Both the position numbers and the translations under genes were made by a program. Positions 34,380 through 42,390 of a DNA stretch of 64,000 nt are shown one piece after another. The DNA is from Solirubrobacteraceae bacterium (GTDB lineage Bacteria; Actinomycetota; Thermoleophilia; Solirubrobacterales; Solirubrobacteraceae): contig JANJTP010000041.1 in assembly GCA_024711025.1 (NCBI GenBank), positions 45,230 to 109,229 on the forward strand, written 5' to 3'. How positions within the stretch are numbered: position 1 is the stretch's first letter; every line of letters begins with the position of its first letter. The notes below the pieces were generated by a model. It was not told where the DNA came from and did not search any database. It saw nothing but the letters and a program-made list of their open reading frames with translations.

Positions 34380-35888
34380 TCAGCCGTGCTTGGGGAAGAG
34401 CGGCTCCAGGCGCTCGACTCGGCCGACGCGGCGCGCTCCGAGCCGGGCCGCCTCGAGAGCGTGATCCGGCGCGCCGAGCGCGGCCAGCAGCCGCTGCGCC
34501 GTCTGCGGCAGCCAGGGCTGCAGCAGCACGGTCAGGACGCGCAGCCCCTCGGCGAGCGAGGCCAGCACGACGTCGAGCTCGCCGGCGGCCGCAGCGTCCT
34601 TCGCCAGCTTCCATGGCGCGCGCTCCTCGACGTAGCGGTTGAGCCGCCGCACGCGCTGCCAGATCTGGTCGAGCGCCGCCGTGACCTCGGCGCGGTCCAG
34701 CAGCTCGGAGATCTGCTCGATGAGCCCGTCGAAGTCCTCGTCGAGCGCCGGGTCGTGGCGGACCTGCGGCGCCTCGCCACCGCGGTAGCGGTCGATCATC
34801 GCGATGGTGCGGCTCGCGAGGTTGCCGTACTCGTTGGCCAGCTCCCGCTCGTAGCGCCCCTCGAAGGCCGCCGCCGAGACGGAGCCGTCCTGACCGAAGG
34901 ACACGTCCCGCAGCAGGTAGTACCGCAGCGCGTCGGCGCCGTACCGGTCGATGGCCTCGAACGGGTCGAGCACGTTGCCCAGCGACTTGCTCATCTTCTC
35001 GCCCTCCATCAGGAGGAAGCCGTGGACGAACACGTGCTCGGGCACCGGCAGCCCGGCGGCCATCAGCAGCGCCGGCCAGTAGACCGTGTGGAACTTGAGG
35101 ATGTCCTTGCCGACCAGGTGGAACGTGGCGGGCCAGAAGCGCTCGGTCAGGTCCTCGCCCGGCCGGGCGTACGAGAGGGCCGTGTAGTAGTTGAGCAGCG
35201 CGTCCCACCAGACGTAGAAGACCTGGCTGGGATCCCACGGCACGCTCACTCCCCAGTCGACCTTGCGGCGCGTCAGCGAGACGTCCTGCAAGCCGCCGCG
35301 GATGAACGACAGCGCCTCGTTGAAGCGCGCCTGCGGGCGCACGAAGTCCGGCCGATCGGCGAACAGCCGCTCGAGCGGCTCCTGGAACGCCGACAGGCGA
35401 AAGAACCAGTTGTGCTCGTGCTCGCGCGTCAGCGGGATCTTGTGGATCGGGCAGGTGTTGCCGGGGTCGATCTCGCGCTCGGTCTTGAAGTCGGCGCAGC
35501 GCGGGCAGTACCAGCCCTCGTAGACGCCCTCGTAGGCGTGGCCGTTGTCCTTGACACGCGTCAGGACCTCCTGGACCTTCGCCATGTGCGCCGCATCGCT
35601 GGTGCGGATGAAGAAGTCGTTCGACGCGCCGAGCCGCGGGGCGAGCGCCTTGAAGTGCTCGTAGTTGCGATCGGCGAGCTCGGCCGGCGTGATCCCCTCA
35701 CGCTCGGCGGCGAGCTTCACCGGCTCGCCGTGCTCGTCGGTGCCTGTGAGGAAGAAGACGTCCTGGCCGCGCTGGCGATGGTGACGCGCGAGAACGTCGG
35801 CGGCGATCGTCGTGTACGCATGGCCGAGGTGCGGCGCCGCGTTGACGTAGTAGATCGGCGTCGTGACGTAGAAGCTGGAGGCTGCCAT
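34380..35888 (-). CDS. metG: Methionyl-tRNA synthetase
   Basis: YVTTPIYYVNAAPHLGHAYTTIAADVLARHHRQRGQDVFFLTGTDEHGEP...KMSKSLGNV. Confidence 0.96.
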   Translation of the reverse strand: MAASSFYVTTPIYYVNAAPHLGHAYTTIAADVLARHHRQRGQDVFFLTGTDEHGEPVKLAAEREGITPAELADRNYEHFKALAPRLGASNDFFIRTSDAAHMAKVQEVLTRVKDNGHAYEGVYEGWYCPRCADFKTEREIDPGNTCPIHKIPLTREHEHNWFFRLSAFQEPLERLFADRPDFVRPQARFNEALSFIRGGLQDVSLTRRKVDWGVSVPWDPSQVFYVWWDALLNYYTALSYARPGEDLTERFWPATFHLVGKDILKFHTVYWPALLMAAGLPVPEHVFVHGFLLMEGEKMSKSLGNVLDPFEAIDRYGADALRYYLLRDVSFGQDGSVSAAAFEGRYERELANEYGNLASRTIAMIDRYRGGEAPQVRHDPALDEDFDGLIEQISELLDRAEVTAALDQIWQRVRRLNRYVEERAPWKLAKDAAAAGELDVVLASLAEGLRVLTVLLQPWLPQTAQRLLAALGAPDHALEAARLGARRVGRVERLEPLFPKHG

Positions 35889-36003
35889 CTGCCGCCGAAC
35901 GCTAGCGGGCGCGCCCGGCGGCGCGGGGCCGCGGCTCATGCGCCCGGACGCCCCGGCCGGCGACCGCGGCGGTATGACGACCCCGGGATCGAGGGATCCG
36001 GGG

Positions 36004-36774
36004 TCACGCGCCGACCGGGGCTCGTCGGCTCGCGACGTGGGAGCGCCGCCGGGACGGCATCCGCCATGCCGCGCGACCGCAGGCGCCGAGGCCGAGGAGC
36101 ACGGCGCCGAGCCAGGCGAGCAGCGGGACAGGGGCGGGCGCCGGGGACGAGACGAGCTCCGTTGCTCGAACGGGTGTCTCAGCGGCCGGGGCCGGCGCCG
36201 GGATCGGGGCGTAGGCGGGGTCCGAGCTCGTGCGCCGGTGCGTCTCCAGGGGCCCGGGCGGACGCCCACCGGTCCGGATCCTCCGGGCCCGCGGCGGGGA
36301 CGGCACCGCGCTCGGTGGCACCGGGCGGCCCGACTCGAGCAGCGCGAGCGGGTCGCGATAGCCGTCGCGCTCGACGGCTCGGCGCGCGCCGAGCTGCAGG
36401 CGCGCCGACGCGCCGAGCCGCCCGATCAGCGCCCCGGCACGGACCCGCTCGCCTCCTCGCACGGTCAGCGACGCCAAGCCCAGCTCGGTCGCGACGAGCT
36501 CGCCGCAGCGGATCGCGACGCCCGGACCGAGCCGTGGATGGCGACCGGCGAACGTCACAAGGCCGGCGCAGACGGCACGCACCGGGGTGCCCGCCGATGC
36601 CGCGAGCCGCGCGCCGCGCCGCGCGCCCGCCGCGTACGGCGTGCGGGCGTCGAAGCGATACGGCGCCGCCAGCTCGTAGCGATCAAGCGGCGGCTGCCAG
36701 CGCTGCGCACCCGCCTCGCCGACCCAGCCGAGCAGGGCGGCCAATACCAGCGGCACGAGCACGAGCGGAGCCAC
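36004..36774 (-). CDS. Degenerate M23/LytM-fold membrane-anchored protein
   Basis: GTPVRAVCAGLVTFAGRHPRLGPGVAIRCGELVATELGLASLTVRGGERVRAGALIGRLGASARLQLGARR aligns with M23 fold but zinc-ligand residues are replaced. Confidence 0.65.
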   Translation of the reverse strand: MAPLVLVPLVLAALLGWVGEAGAQRWQPPLDRYELAAPYRFDARTPYAAGARRGARLAASAGTPVRAVCAGLVTFAGRHPRLGPGVAIRCGELVATELGLASLTVRGGERVRAGALIGRLGASARLQLGARRAVERDGYRDPLALLESGRPVPPSAVPSPPRARRIRTGGRPPGPLETHRRTSSDPAYAPIPAPAPAAETPVRATELVSSPAPAPVPLLAWLGAVLLGLGACGRAAWRMPSRRRSHVASRRAPVGA

Positions 36775-36870
36775 GGGAGCGACCGTAGGCGCTCTCCGAC
36801 GGGTCTGGGCACAGCGCGCCCGACGCGATCCCGGCTGGTCGCGCTCCCGTCGGACTGCGAGCGAGCGCCG

Positions 36871-37704
36871 TCACGAATCGCCCTCGTCGAGCGCCGCCCG
36901 GTAGAGCGCGTTCGCCGCCGTGCCGGTGAGCCCGGCGACGACGCGCGCCGCCTCCCGGGGTCGCGCGCCGGACGCGACGAGTCGGCGCACGGCCTCGACC
37001 GACGCCGCGTCCGGACCTGTTCTCGCGTCACCCGCAGGCGCTTGCGCGGCGCCGATGACGAGCGCGACCTCACCCCGCGGCTCGGTCCCGGCGAAGCGCT
37101 CGGCGAGCTCCGCCGCGCTGCCTCGCACGATCTCCTCGTGGAGCTTCGTGAGCTCTCGGCAGAGCGCCGCCGGACGCTCGGGATCGAGCCCCGCCAGCAC
37201 GGCGAGCGTCCCCGCGACGCGGCGCGGAGAGTCGAACGCGACGAGCGCGCCCGGGTCGCGCAGCACGGCCTCGAGCTCGCCGCCCCGACGCGGCAGGAAG
37301 CCGACGAAGCGCCACGAGTCGCTCGCCAGCCCGCTCACGACGAGCGCGACCAGCGCCGCGCTGGGGCCCGGCAGCGCCTCCACGGCGATGCCCGCGTCGA
37401 TCGCGGCACGCACGAGCGCGGCCCCGGGGTCGCTGACGAGCGGCGTGCCGGCGTCACTGACGAGCGCGACCGTCTCGCCCGCCAGCATGCGGGCGACGAG
37501 CGCCGGGGTGGCGCGGCGCTCGGCGTGCTCATCGCAGCGCACCCGCGGTGTGGCGATCTCGTAGCGGTCGAGCAGCACCTTCGTGCGACGGGTGTCCTCG
37601 CAGGCGACGACGTCGGCCTCGCGCAGCGCGCGCAGCACCCGCAGCGTGACGTCCTCGAGGTTGCCGATCGGGGTTGGGCAGACGACGAGCCGGCCGGCGC
37701 TCAC
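36871..37704 (-). CDS. rsmI: 16S rRNA (cytidine1402-2'-O)-methyltransferase
   Basis: GRLVVCPTPIGNLEDVTLRVLRALREADVVACEDTRRTKVLLDRYEI...ALVSDAGTPLVSDPGAALV. Confidence 0.94.
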   Translation of the reverse strand: MSAGRLVVCPTPIGNLEDVTLRVLRALREADVVACEDTRRTKVLLDRYEIATPRVRCDEHAERRATPALVARMLAGETVALVSDAGTPLVSDPGAALVRAAIDAGIAVEALPGPSAALVALVVSGLASDSWRFVGFLPRRGGELEAVLRDPGALVAFDSPRRVAGTLAVLAGLDPERPAALCRELTKLHEEIVRGSAAELAERFAGTEPRGEVALVIGAAQAPAGDARTGPDAASVEAVRRLVASGARPREAARVVAGLTGTAANALYRAALDEGDS

Positions 37705-38669
37705 CCGAGCTCCTCGAAGGCGAGCGTCGCCGCCCCGAGCAGCCCGGCGTCGGCGCCGAAGTGGGCCGGGACGATCTCGACGACGTCGCGCAGCACCGGG
37801 AAGGCGTGCAGCGCGACCTCGCGACGTGCCGGCTCGAGCAGCAGGTCGCCCGCGGCGACCGCGCCCCCTCCGACGACGATCCGCTCCGGGTTGAAGACGT
37901 TCACCAGCGTCACCATGCCCGCGCCGAGCCGGCGCCCGACGAGCTCGATCGCGGCACGCGCCGCCTCGTCGCCGTCATGGGCGAGCTCGCCGACCAGCGC
38001 GCCCGTGATCTCGCGCCCCGACGCGAGCTGGCGCCCCAGCGCGGAGTCGGGCCGGTCGCGCGCGGCCTGCTCGCCGGCGCGGCCGATCGCGCGGCCCGAC
38101 GCGTACCACTCGTAGTGGCCGCGCCCCGGGCACTCGCCCTGGCAGGGCGGTCCGTCGAGCTCGACCACCATGTGGCCCAGCTCGGCGCCCCCGCCCGACG
38201 CCCCGCGCAGGAGCTGCCCGCCCGCAACGATGCCGCCGCCGAGCCCCGTCCCCACCGTCAGCATCACCGCGTCTCCGCAGCCGCGGGCCGCCCCGTGACG
38301 CCACTCCGCGAGCATCGCGGCGTTCGCGTCGTTGTCGACCGCGACGCGCAGCCCGGTGCGCTCGGCCAGGAGCGCCTCGAAGCGCACCCCGGCCAGCGGC
38401 AGGTGCGGCGCGGCGGCGACGACTCCGGAGCGCCGATCGAGGCTGCCCGCGACGCCGCAGCCCACGGCGACGACCGGTGAAGGGGACGACTCGACGCACT
38501 CGGCAACGAGCTCGGCGAGCACGTCGAGCAGCGCGCCTGTGCCCAGCCCTCGGGTCGGTCGCTGGGCGCGGTGGTGCACCCCGAGCTGCTCGTCGACGAC
38601 CCCGGCGAGCAGCTTCGTGCCGCCGAGGTCGAGACCGATGACGCATCGGGAGGCCACGACCGCCACCAT
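37701..38669 (-). CDS. ROK-family kinase (glucokinase-like)
   Basis: CVIGLDLGGTKLLAGVVDEQLG...AVDNDANAAMLAEWRHGAARG...VGTGLGGGIVAGGQLLRGASGGGAELGHMVVELDGPPCQGECPGRGHYE. Confidence 0.9.
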   Translation of the reverse strand: MVAVVASRCVIGLDLGGTKLLAGVVDEQLGVHHRAQRPTRGLGTGALLDVLAELVAECVESSPSPVVAVGCGVAGSLDRRSGVVAAAPHLPLAGVRFEALLAERTGLRVAVDNDANAAMLAEWRHGAARGCGDAVMLTVGTGLGGGIVAGGQLLRGASGGGAELGHMVVELDGPPCQGECPGRGHYEWYASGRAIGRAGEQAARDRPDSALGRQLASGREITGALVGELAHDGDEAARAAIELVGRRLGAGMVTLVNVFNPERIVVGGGAVAAGDLLLEPARREVALHAFPVLRDVVEIVPAHFGADAGLLGAATLAFEELG

Positions 38670-38677
38670 ATCCGGCG

Positions 38678-39808
38678 ATGCCCGACGAACCGTCGGCGCC
38701 GCCGGCGGAGCCCGGCGCACGCCCGAGCTATCGCAGGTACCGCGCCCGGCCGAGGCTCTTCGGCGGCCGGGACGAGGGCCCGATGCCGCGCGAGCCCAGG
38801 GCCGCGAGGCCGGCGTCCAACGGCGCGCCGCCACGACGGCGGCGGCTCCGCGAGGCGCCGGCGCGACGGCGGATCGCGCCCGCCCGCATCGTGCTCTGGG
38901 CGCTCGTCGCGGTGCTCGGCTGGATCGCGTTGTCGGCCGTCCTCTTCCTCGTGAGCGCGCAGCTCGCGCAGGACCGCGTCGACAGCGCGACCAAGGCCGA
39001 GCTGTCGTCCGCCGGGCTACCGGTCCTGTCGCCGACGACCGTCCTGATCCTCGGCTCCGATCTGCGGGCCAAGGGCGACGCGGAGCCCGGCGCCGCGACC
39101 TCCGGCCCGAGCCGCTCGGACTCGATCCAGCTCCTTCGCGTCGGCGGCGGCCACAGCGCGAAGCTCTCGATCCCCCGCGACATGGCCGTGCAGATCCCGG
39201 GGATCGGCCTGCAGAAGATCAACGCCGCCTACGCGGCCGGTGGCCCGGCGCTCGCGGTGAAGACCGTGAAGCAGTTCCTCGGGATCGACGTCGACCACGT
39301 GGTGCTCGTCAGCTTCGCCCGCTTCCCGGACCTGGTCGACGCGATGGGCGGCGTCGACTACACGGGCGGCTGCGTCGTCTCGCGGATCAACGGCGGGTTT
39401 CGCAACGGCGGCTACACGCTGCGGCTGAAGGCCGGGACGACCCGGATCGACGGCCGGCAGGCGCTGGCGCTCGCGCGGACGCGCAAGAACGAGTGCAACC
39501 CGCGAGAGAACGACCTGACCCGCCAGCGCCGCCAGCAGAAGATCCTCGCCGCGATGAAGCGACGCACCCTGTCGCCGACCGGCTTCGTGCGCTGGCCGTG
39601 GATCGCGTGGCGCGCGCCGCAGGCGGTCAGCACCGACATGGGCGCCGCCGGGATGAGCGGCCTGGCGGCGACGATCGCGCTCGCCGGCAACGCCCCGACG
39701 CGGATCCTGGAGCCGACCGGCTCGGTGACGCTGCCGGACGGCGGCGCGGCGCTGACGATCGGCGACCAGAGTCGGCGCCGCCAGGTGCAGCGCTTCCTCG
39801 ACGGCTAG
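38678..39808 (+). CDS. LytR-CpsA-Psr (LCP) family protein
   Basis: LILGSDLRAKG...GPSRSDSIQLLRVGGGHSAKLSIPRDMAVQIPGIGLQKINAAYAAGGPALAVKTVKQFLGIDVDHVVLVSF. Confidence 0.93.
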   Translation: MPDEPSAPPAEPGARPSYRRYRARPRLFGGRDEGPMPREPRAARPASNGAPPRRRRLREAPARRRIAPARIVLWALVAVLGWIALSAVLFLVSAQLAQDRVDSATKAELSSAGLPVLSPTTVLILGSDLRAKGDAEPGAATSGPSRSDSIQLLRVGGGHSAKLSIPRDMAVQIPGIGLQKINAAYAAGGPALAVKTVKQFLGIDVDHVVLVSFARFPDLVDAMGGVDYTGGCVVSRINGGFRNGGYTLRLKAGTTRIDGRQALALARTRKNECNPRENDLTRQRRQQKILAAMKRRTLSPTGFVRWPWIAWRAPQAVSTDMGAAGMSGLAATIALAGNAPTRILEPTGSVTLPDGGAALTIGDQSRRRQVQRFLDG

Positions 39809-39950
39809 CCCGCGGGCGAGGCGAGACCCCCGGGCCGCCCGAGCCCTCACGGGCGAGGAGGCCCGCCACCCTGCGCGAGGAGGGCCCACCGCCCTGCGAA
39901 AACCGGGTGCGCCTGCACCGCCCGGGCGCGGGCCGGCGCCGCGCCGCGCC

Positions 39951-40295
39951 TCAGGCCGCGGCCTTGGTCGAGCCGGACGCCTTCTTGTCCGATCCGCCCG
40001 ACCCGGCGCCCTTGCCGTCCGTGGACGGGGCCGCGGCGTCCTTGCGCTTCTCGGCGCTCTTCGCGTCGTTCTTGTCGGCGCCGTCCTTCGCGGACCGCTC
40101 CAGCTCCCGGTTGCGGCGCTTGGTGCCGTAGTCGGTGTTGTGGAAGCCCTTGCCCTTGAAGTGGATCGCGACGGGGTGGAAGACGCGCTCGACCGGCACT
40201 CCGCTCTCGGGGTCGGTCGTGAGCGGGTCGTCGCTCATCTTCTGAAGAACCTCGAACGTGGTCCCGTCGGGACGCCGGTACTCGTAGATCGGCAT
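39951..40295 (-). CDS. FmdB-family protein lacking all zinc-ribbon cysteines
   Basis: MPIYEYRRPDGTTFEVLQKMSDDPLTTDPESGVPVERVFHPVAIHFKGKGFHNTDYGTKRRNRELER...; no Cys in the protein. Confidence 0.8.
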   Translation of the reverse strand: MPIYEYRRPDGTTFEVLQKMSDDPLTTDPESGVPVERVFHPVAIHFKGKGFHNTDYGTKRRNRELERSAKDGADKNDAKSAEKRKDAAAPSTDGKGAGSGGSDKKASGSTKAAA

Positions 40296-40320
40296 TGCCG
40301 AGCGAGGATACCCCATGCTG

Positions 40321-40347
40321 TTGGCACTCTCAACCGACGAGTGCCAA
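40321..40347. promoter_or_regulatory. CIRCE-like (HrcA operator) inverted repeat
   Basis: TTGGCACTC-N9-GAGTGCCAA; same geometry as CIRCE TTAGCACTC-N9-GAGTGCTAA. Confidence 0.8.
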
Positions 40348-40385
40348 CGCGCGCTCCCGGCGGGCGACCACTAGCATCGCCGCCT

Positions 40386-41771
40386 ATGCCTGACGACGTC
40401 GTGACCATGGAGAAGATCGTGGCGCTGTGCAAGCGCCGCGGCTTTGTGTTCCCCTCCTCGGAGATCTACGGCGGACTGGGCTCGACGTACGACTACGGCC
40501 ACTACGGCGTGCTGCTGAAGTCCAACGTCAAGGACGCCTGGTGGCGCGCGATGCTGAGCCGCGACGACGTGGTCGCGATCGACTCGGCGATCCTCCAGCA
40601 CCCGCGAGTGTGGGAGGCCAGCGGCCACGTCGGCGGCTTCAGCGACCCGCTGGTCGACTGCCGGACCTGCAAGAGCCGCTTCCGCGCCGACCACCTCGAC
40701 CAGGTCGCCTGCCCGCGCAAGCCGTCCAAGCACCCCGGCGAGGGACCCGACTGCGACCTCACGCAGGCGCGCGAGTTCAACCTGATGTTCCAGACGCACG
40801 TCGGCCCGGTGCAGGACACCGCATCGGTCGCCTACCTGCGGCCCGAGACGGCGCAGGGCATCTTCATCAACTTCAAGAACGTCCTGCAGTTCGCGCGCAA
40901 GAAGCCGCCGTTCGGCATCGCGCAGGTCGGCAAGTCGTTCCGCAACGAGATCACGCCCGGCAACTTCATCTTCCGCACGCGCGAGTTCGAGCAGATGGAG
41001 ATGGAGTTCTTCGTCCCGCCCACCGACACGCCGCGGTGGTACCGCTACTGGATCGAGGAGCGCGAGCGCTGGTACCTCGAGCTCGGGATCCGGCCCGACC
41101 ACCTGCGCGTCCGCGCGCACGAGGCCGATGAGCTGAGCCACTACTCGTCGGGCACGAGCGACATCGAGTACCTCTTCCCGATCGGCTGGAGCGAGCTCGA
41201 GGGGGTCGCCGACCGCGGCAGCTACGACCTGACCCAGCACAGCGAGCACTCCGGCGAGAAGCTCGAGTACTTCGACACGGCGAGCGGCGAGCGCTACGTG
41301 CCGCACGTCGTCGAGCCCGCCGCCGGCGCCGACCGCGCAGCGCTCGCCTTCCTCGTCGACGCCTACGACGAGGAGGACGTGCCGGTCGCCGGCGACGGCG
41401 AGCGGACCGAGCGGCGGACGGTGCTGCGCCTGCATCCGAGGCTCGCGCCGGTCAAGGCCGCCGTCCTGCCGCTGGTCAAGAAGGACGGCCAGCCCGAGCT
41501 GGCGCGAGAGATCGCGCAGACGCTGAGCGGCGTGCTGCAGGTCGAGTACGACGAGGGCGGCTCGATCGGCAAGCGCTACCGCCGACAGGACGAGATCGGC
41601 ACGCCGTGGTGCCTCACGGTCGACCACCGGAGCCTCGAGGACCGGACGGTCACCGTCCGCGACCGCGACTCGCTCGGCCAGGAGCGCGTCGCGATCGACG
41701 AGCTCGCGCAGCTGCTCGCCGGACGGCTCGCCGGGCCGTGGCGCAGCCCCAAGCTGACGGCGGTCGCCTGA
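40386..41771 (+). CDS. glyS: Glycyl-tRNA synthetase (alpha2 type)
   Basis: MEKIVALCKRRGFVFPSSEIYGGLGSTYDYGHYGVLLKSNVKDAWW...AYLRPETAQGIFINFKNV...IAQVGKSFRNEITPGNFIFRTREFEQMEMEFF. Confidence 0.96.
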   Translation: MPDDVVTMEKIVALCKRRGFVFPSSEIYGGLGSTYDYGHYGVLLKSNVKDAWWRAMLSRDDVVAIDSAILQHPRVWEASGHVGGFSDPLVDCRTCKSRFRADHLDQVACPRKPSKHPGEGPDCDLTQAREFNLMFQTHVGPVQDTASVAYLRPETAQGIFINFKNVLQFARKKPPFGIAQVGKSFRNEITPGNFIFRTREFEQMEMEFFVPPTDTPRWYRYWIEERERWYLELGIRPDHLRVRAHEADELSHYSSGTSDIEYLFPIGWSELEGVADRGSYDLTQHSEHSGEKLEYFDTASGERYVPHVVEPAAGADRAALAFLVDAYDEEDVPVAGDGERTERRTVLRLHPRLAPVKAAVLPLVKKDGQPELAREIAQTLSGVLQVEYDEGGSIGKRYRRQDEIGTPWCLTVDHRSLEDRTVTVRDRDSLGQERVAIDELAQLLAGRLAGPWRSPKLTAVA

Positions 41772-41831
41772 CGCCGCGCGGCCGGTCGCGCGGCGCGCCG
41801 CCGGCCGGCTACGCTCCCGGGCGCCACGTGC

Positions 41832-41876
41832 CCGGACGAGACGCGCGCCGTACCCGGAACGACAAGACGACGCGCG
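41832..41876 (+). ncRNA. Guanidine-III (ykkC-III) riboswitch-like leader
   Basis: CCGGACGAGACGCGCGCCGTACCCGGAACGACAAGACGACGCGCG; matches CCGGACGAG...GCGCCGTACCCGG...GACAAGACG core as recalled for guanidine-III; lies upstream of SD AGGAGG and an SMR/Gdx gene. Confidence 0.82.
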
Positions 41877-41917
41877 ACCTGCAACGTCGACACTCGTCTC
41901 CAGGAGGCAACCCCCCA

Positions 41918-42232
41918 ATGGCATGGGCCCTGCTGCTCCTCGCCGGCTTGCTCGAGATGGTCTGGGCGATCGCGCTCAAGCAATCGGACGGCCTCTCGCG
42001 GCTCTGGCCGACGGTCATCTTCGCGATCGTCTCGACGATCAGCATCGTGCTGCTCGCGCTCGCTCTGCGGAGCCTGCCGGTGAGCGTCGGCTACGCGGTC
42101 TGGACCGGCACCGGCGCCGTCGGAGTGGCGGTGCTCGGCATGGCGCTGCTCGGCGAGCCGGCGACCCTCGGGCGCATCGTGCCGATCACACTCGTGACCG
42201 TCGGCATCGTCTGGCTGGCGCTCGGCGACTGA
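41918..42232 (+). CDS. gdx: SMR-family exporter, SugE/Gdx (guanidinium) type
   Basis: MAWALLLLAGLLEMVWAIALKQSDGLSRLWPTVIFAIVSTISIVLLALALRSLPVSVGYAVWTGTGAVGVAVLGMALLGEP. Confidence 0.92.
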   Translation: MAWALLLLAGLLEMVWAIALKQSDGLSRLWPTVIFAIVSTISIVLLALALRSLPVSVGYAVWTGTGAVGVAVLGMALLGEPATLGRIVPITLVTVGIVWLALGD

Positions 42233-42344
42233 GGCGCCCGCCTCGACGCGGCCGGCGCGCACGGCCGGCCCCCACCTGGAGCGGCGGATGCTCCACCGCC
42301 GAGCGGGTTCGCCCAGGCGCGTGGCGGAAGGCGCGTGACAGCTC

Positions 42345-42360
42345 CTGACCGATCGGTCAG
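42345..42360. promoter_or_regulatory. TetR-type palindromic operator candidate
   Basis: CTGACCGATCGGTCAG, perfect 16-bp palindrome, 30 bp upstream of the ATG at 42391. Confidence 0.65.
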
Positions 42361-42390
42361 AATGGGTGCGGGCATCGACCGGAGGGAACG

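Noticed and set aside
33711-36788. 1025-aa plus-strand ORF antisense to tatD/metG
   Set aside because: Antisense shadow ORF; conserved motifs are in the minus-strand genes.
39853-39897. Imperfect 22-23-bp tandem duplication between the LCP and FmdB-like genes
   Set aside because: Low complexity GC-rich sequence at a convergent 3' junction; no evidence of function.
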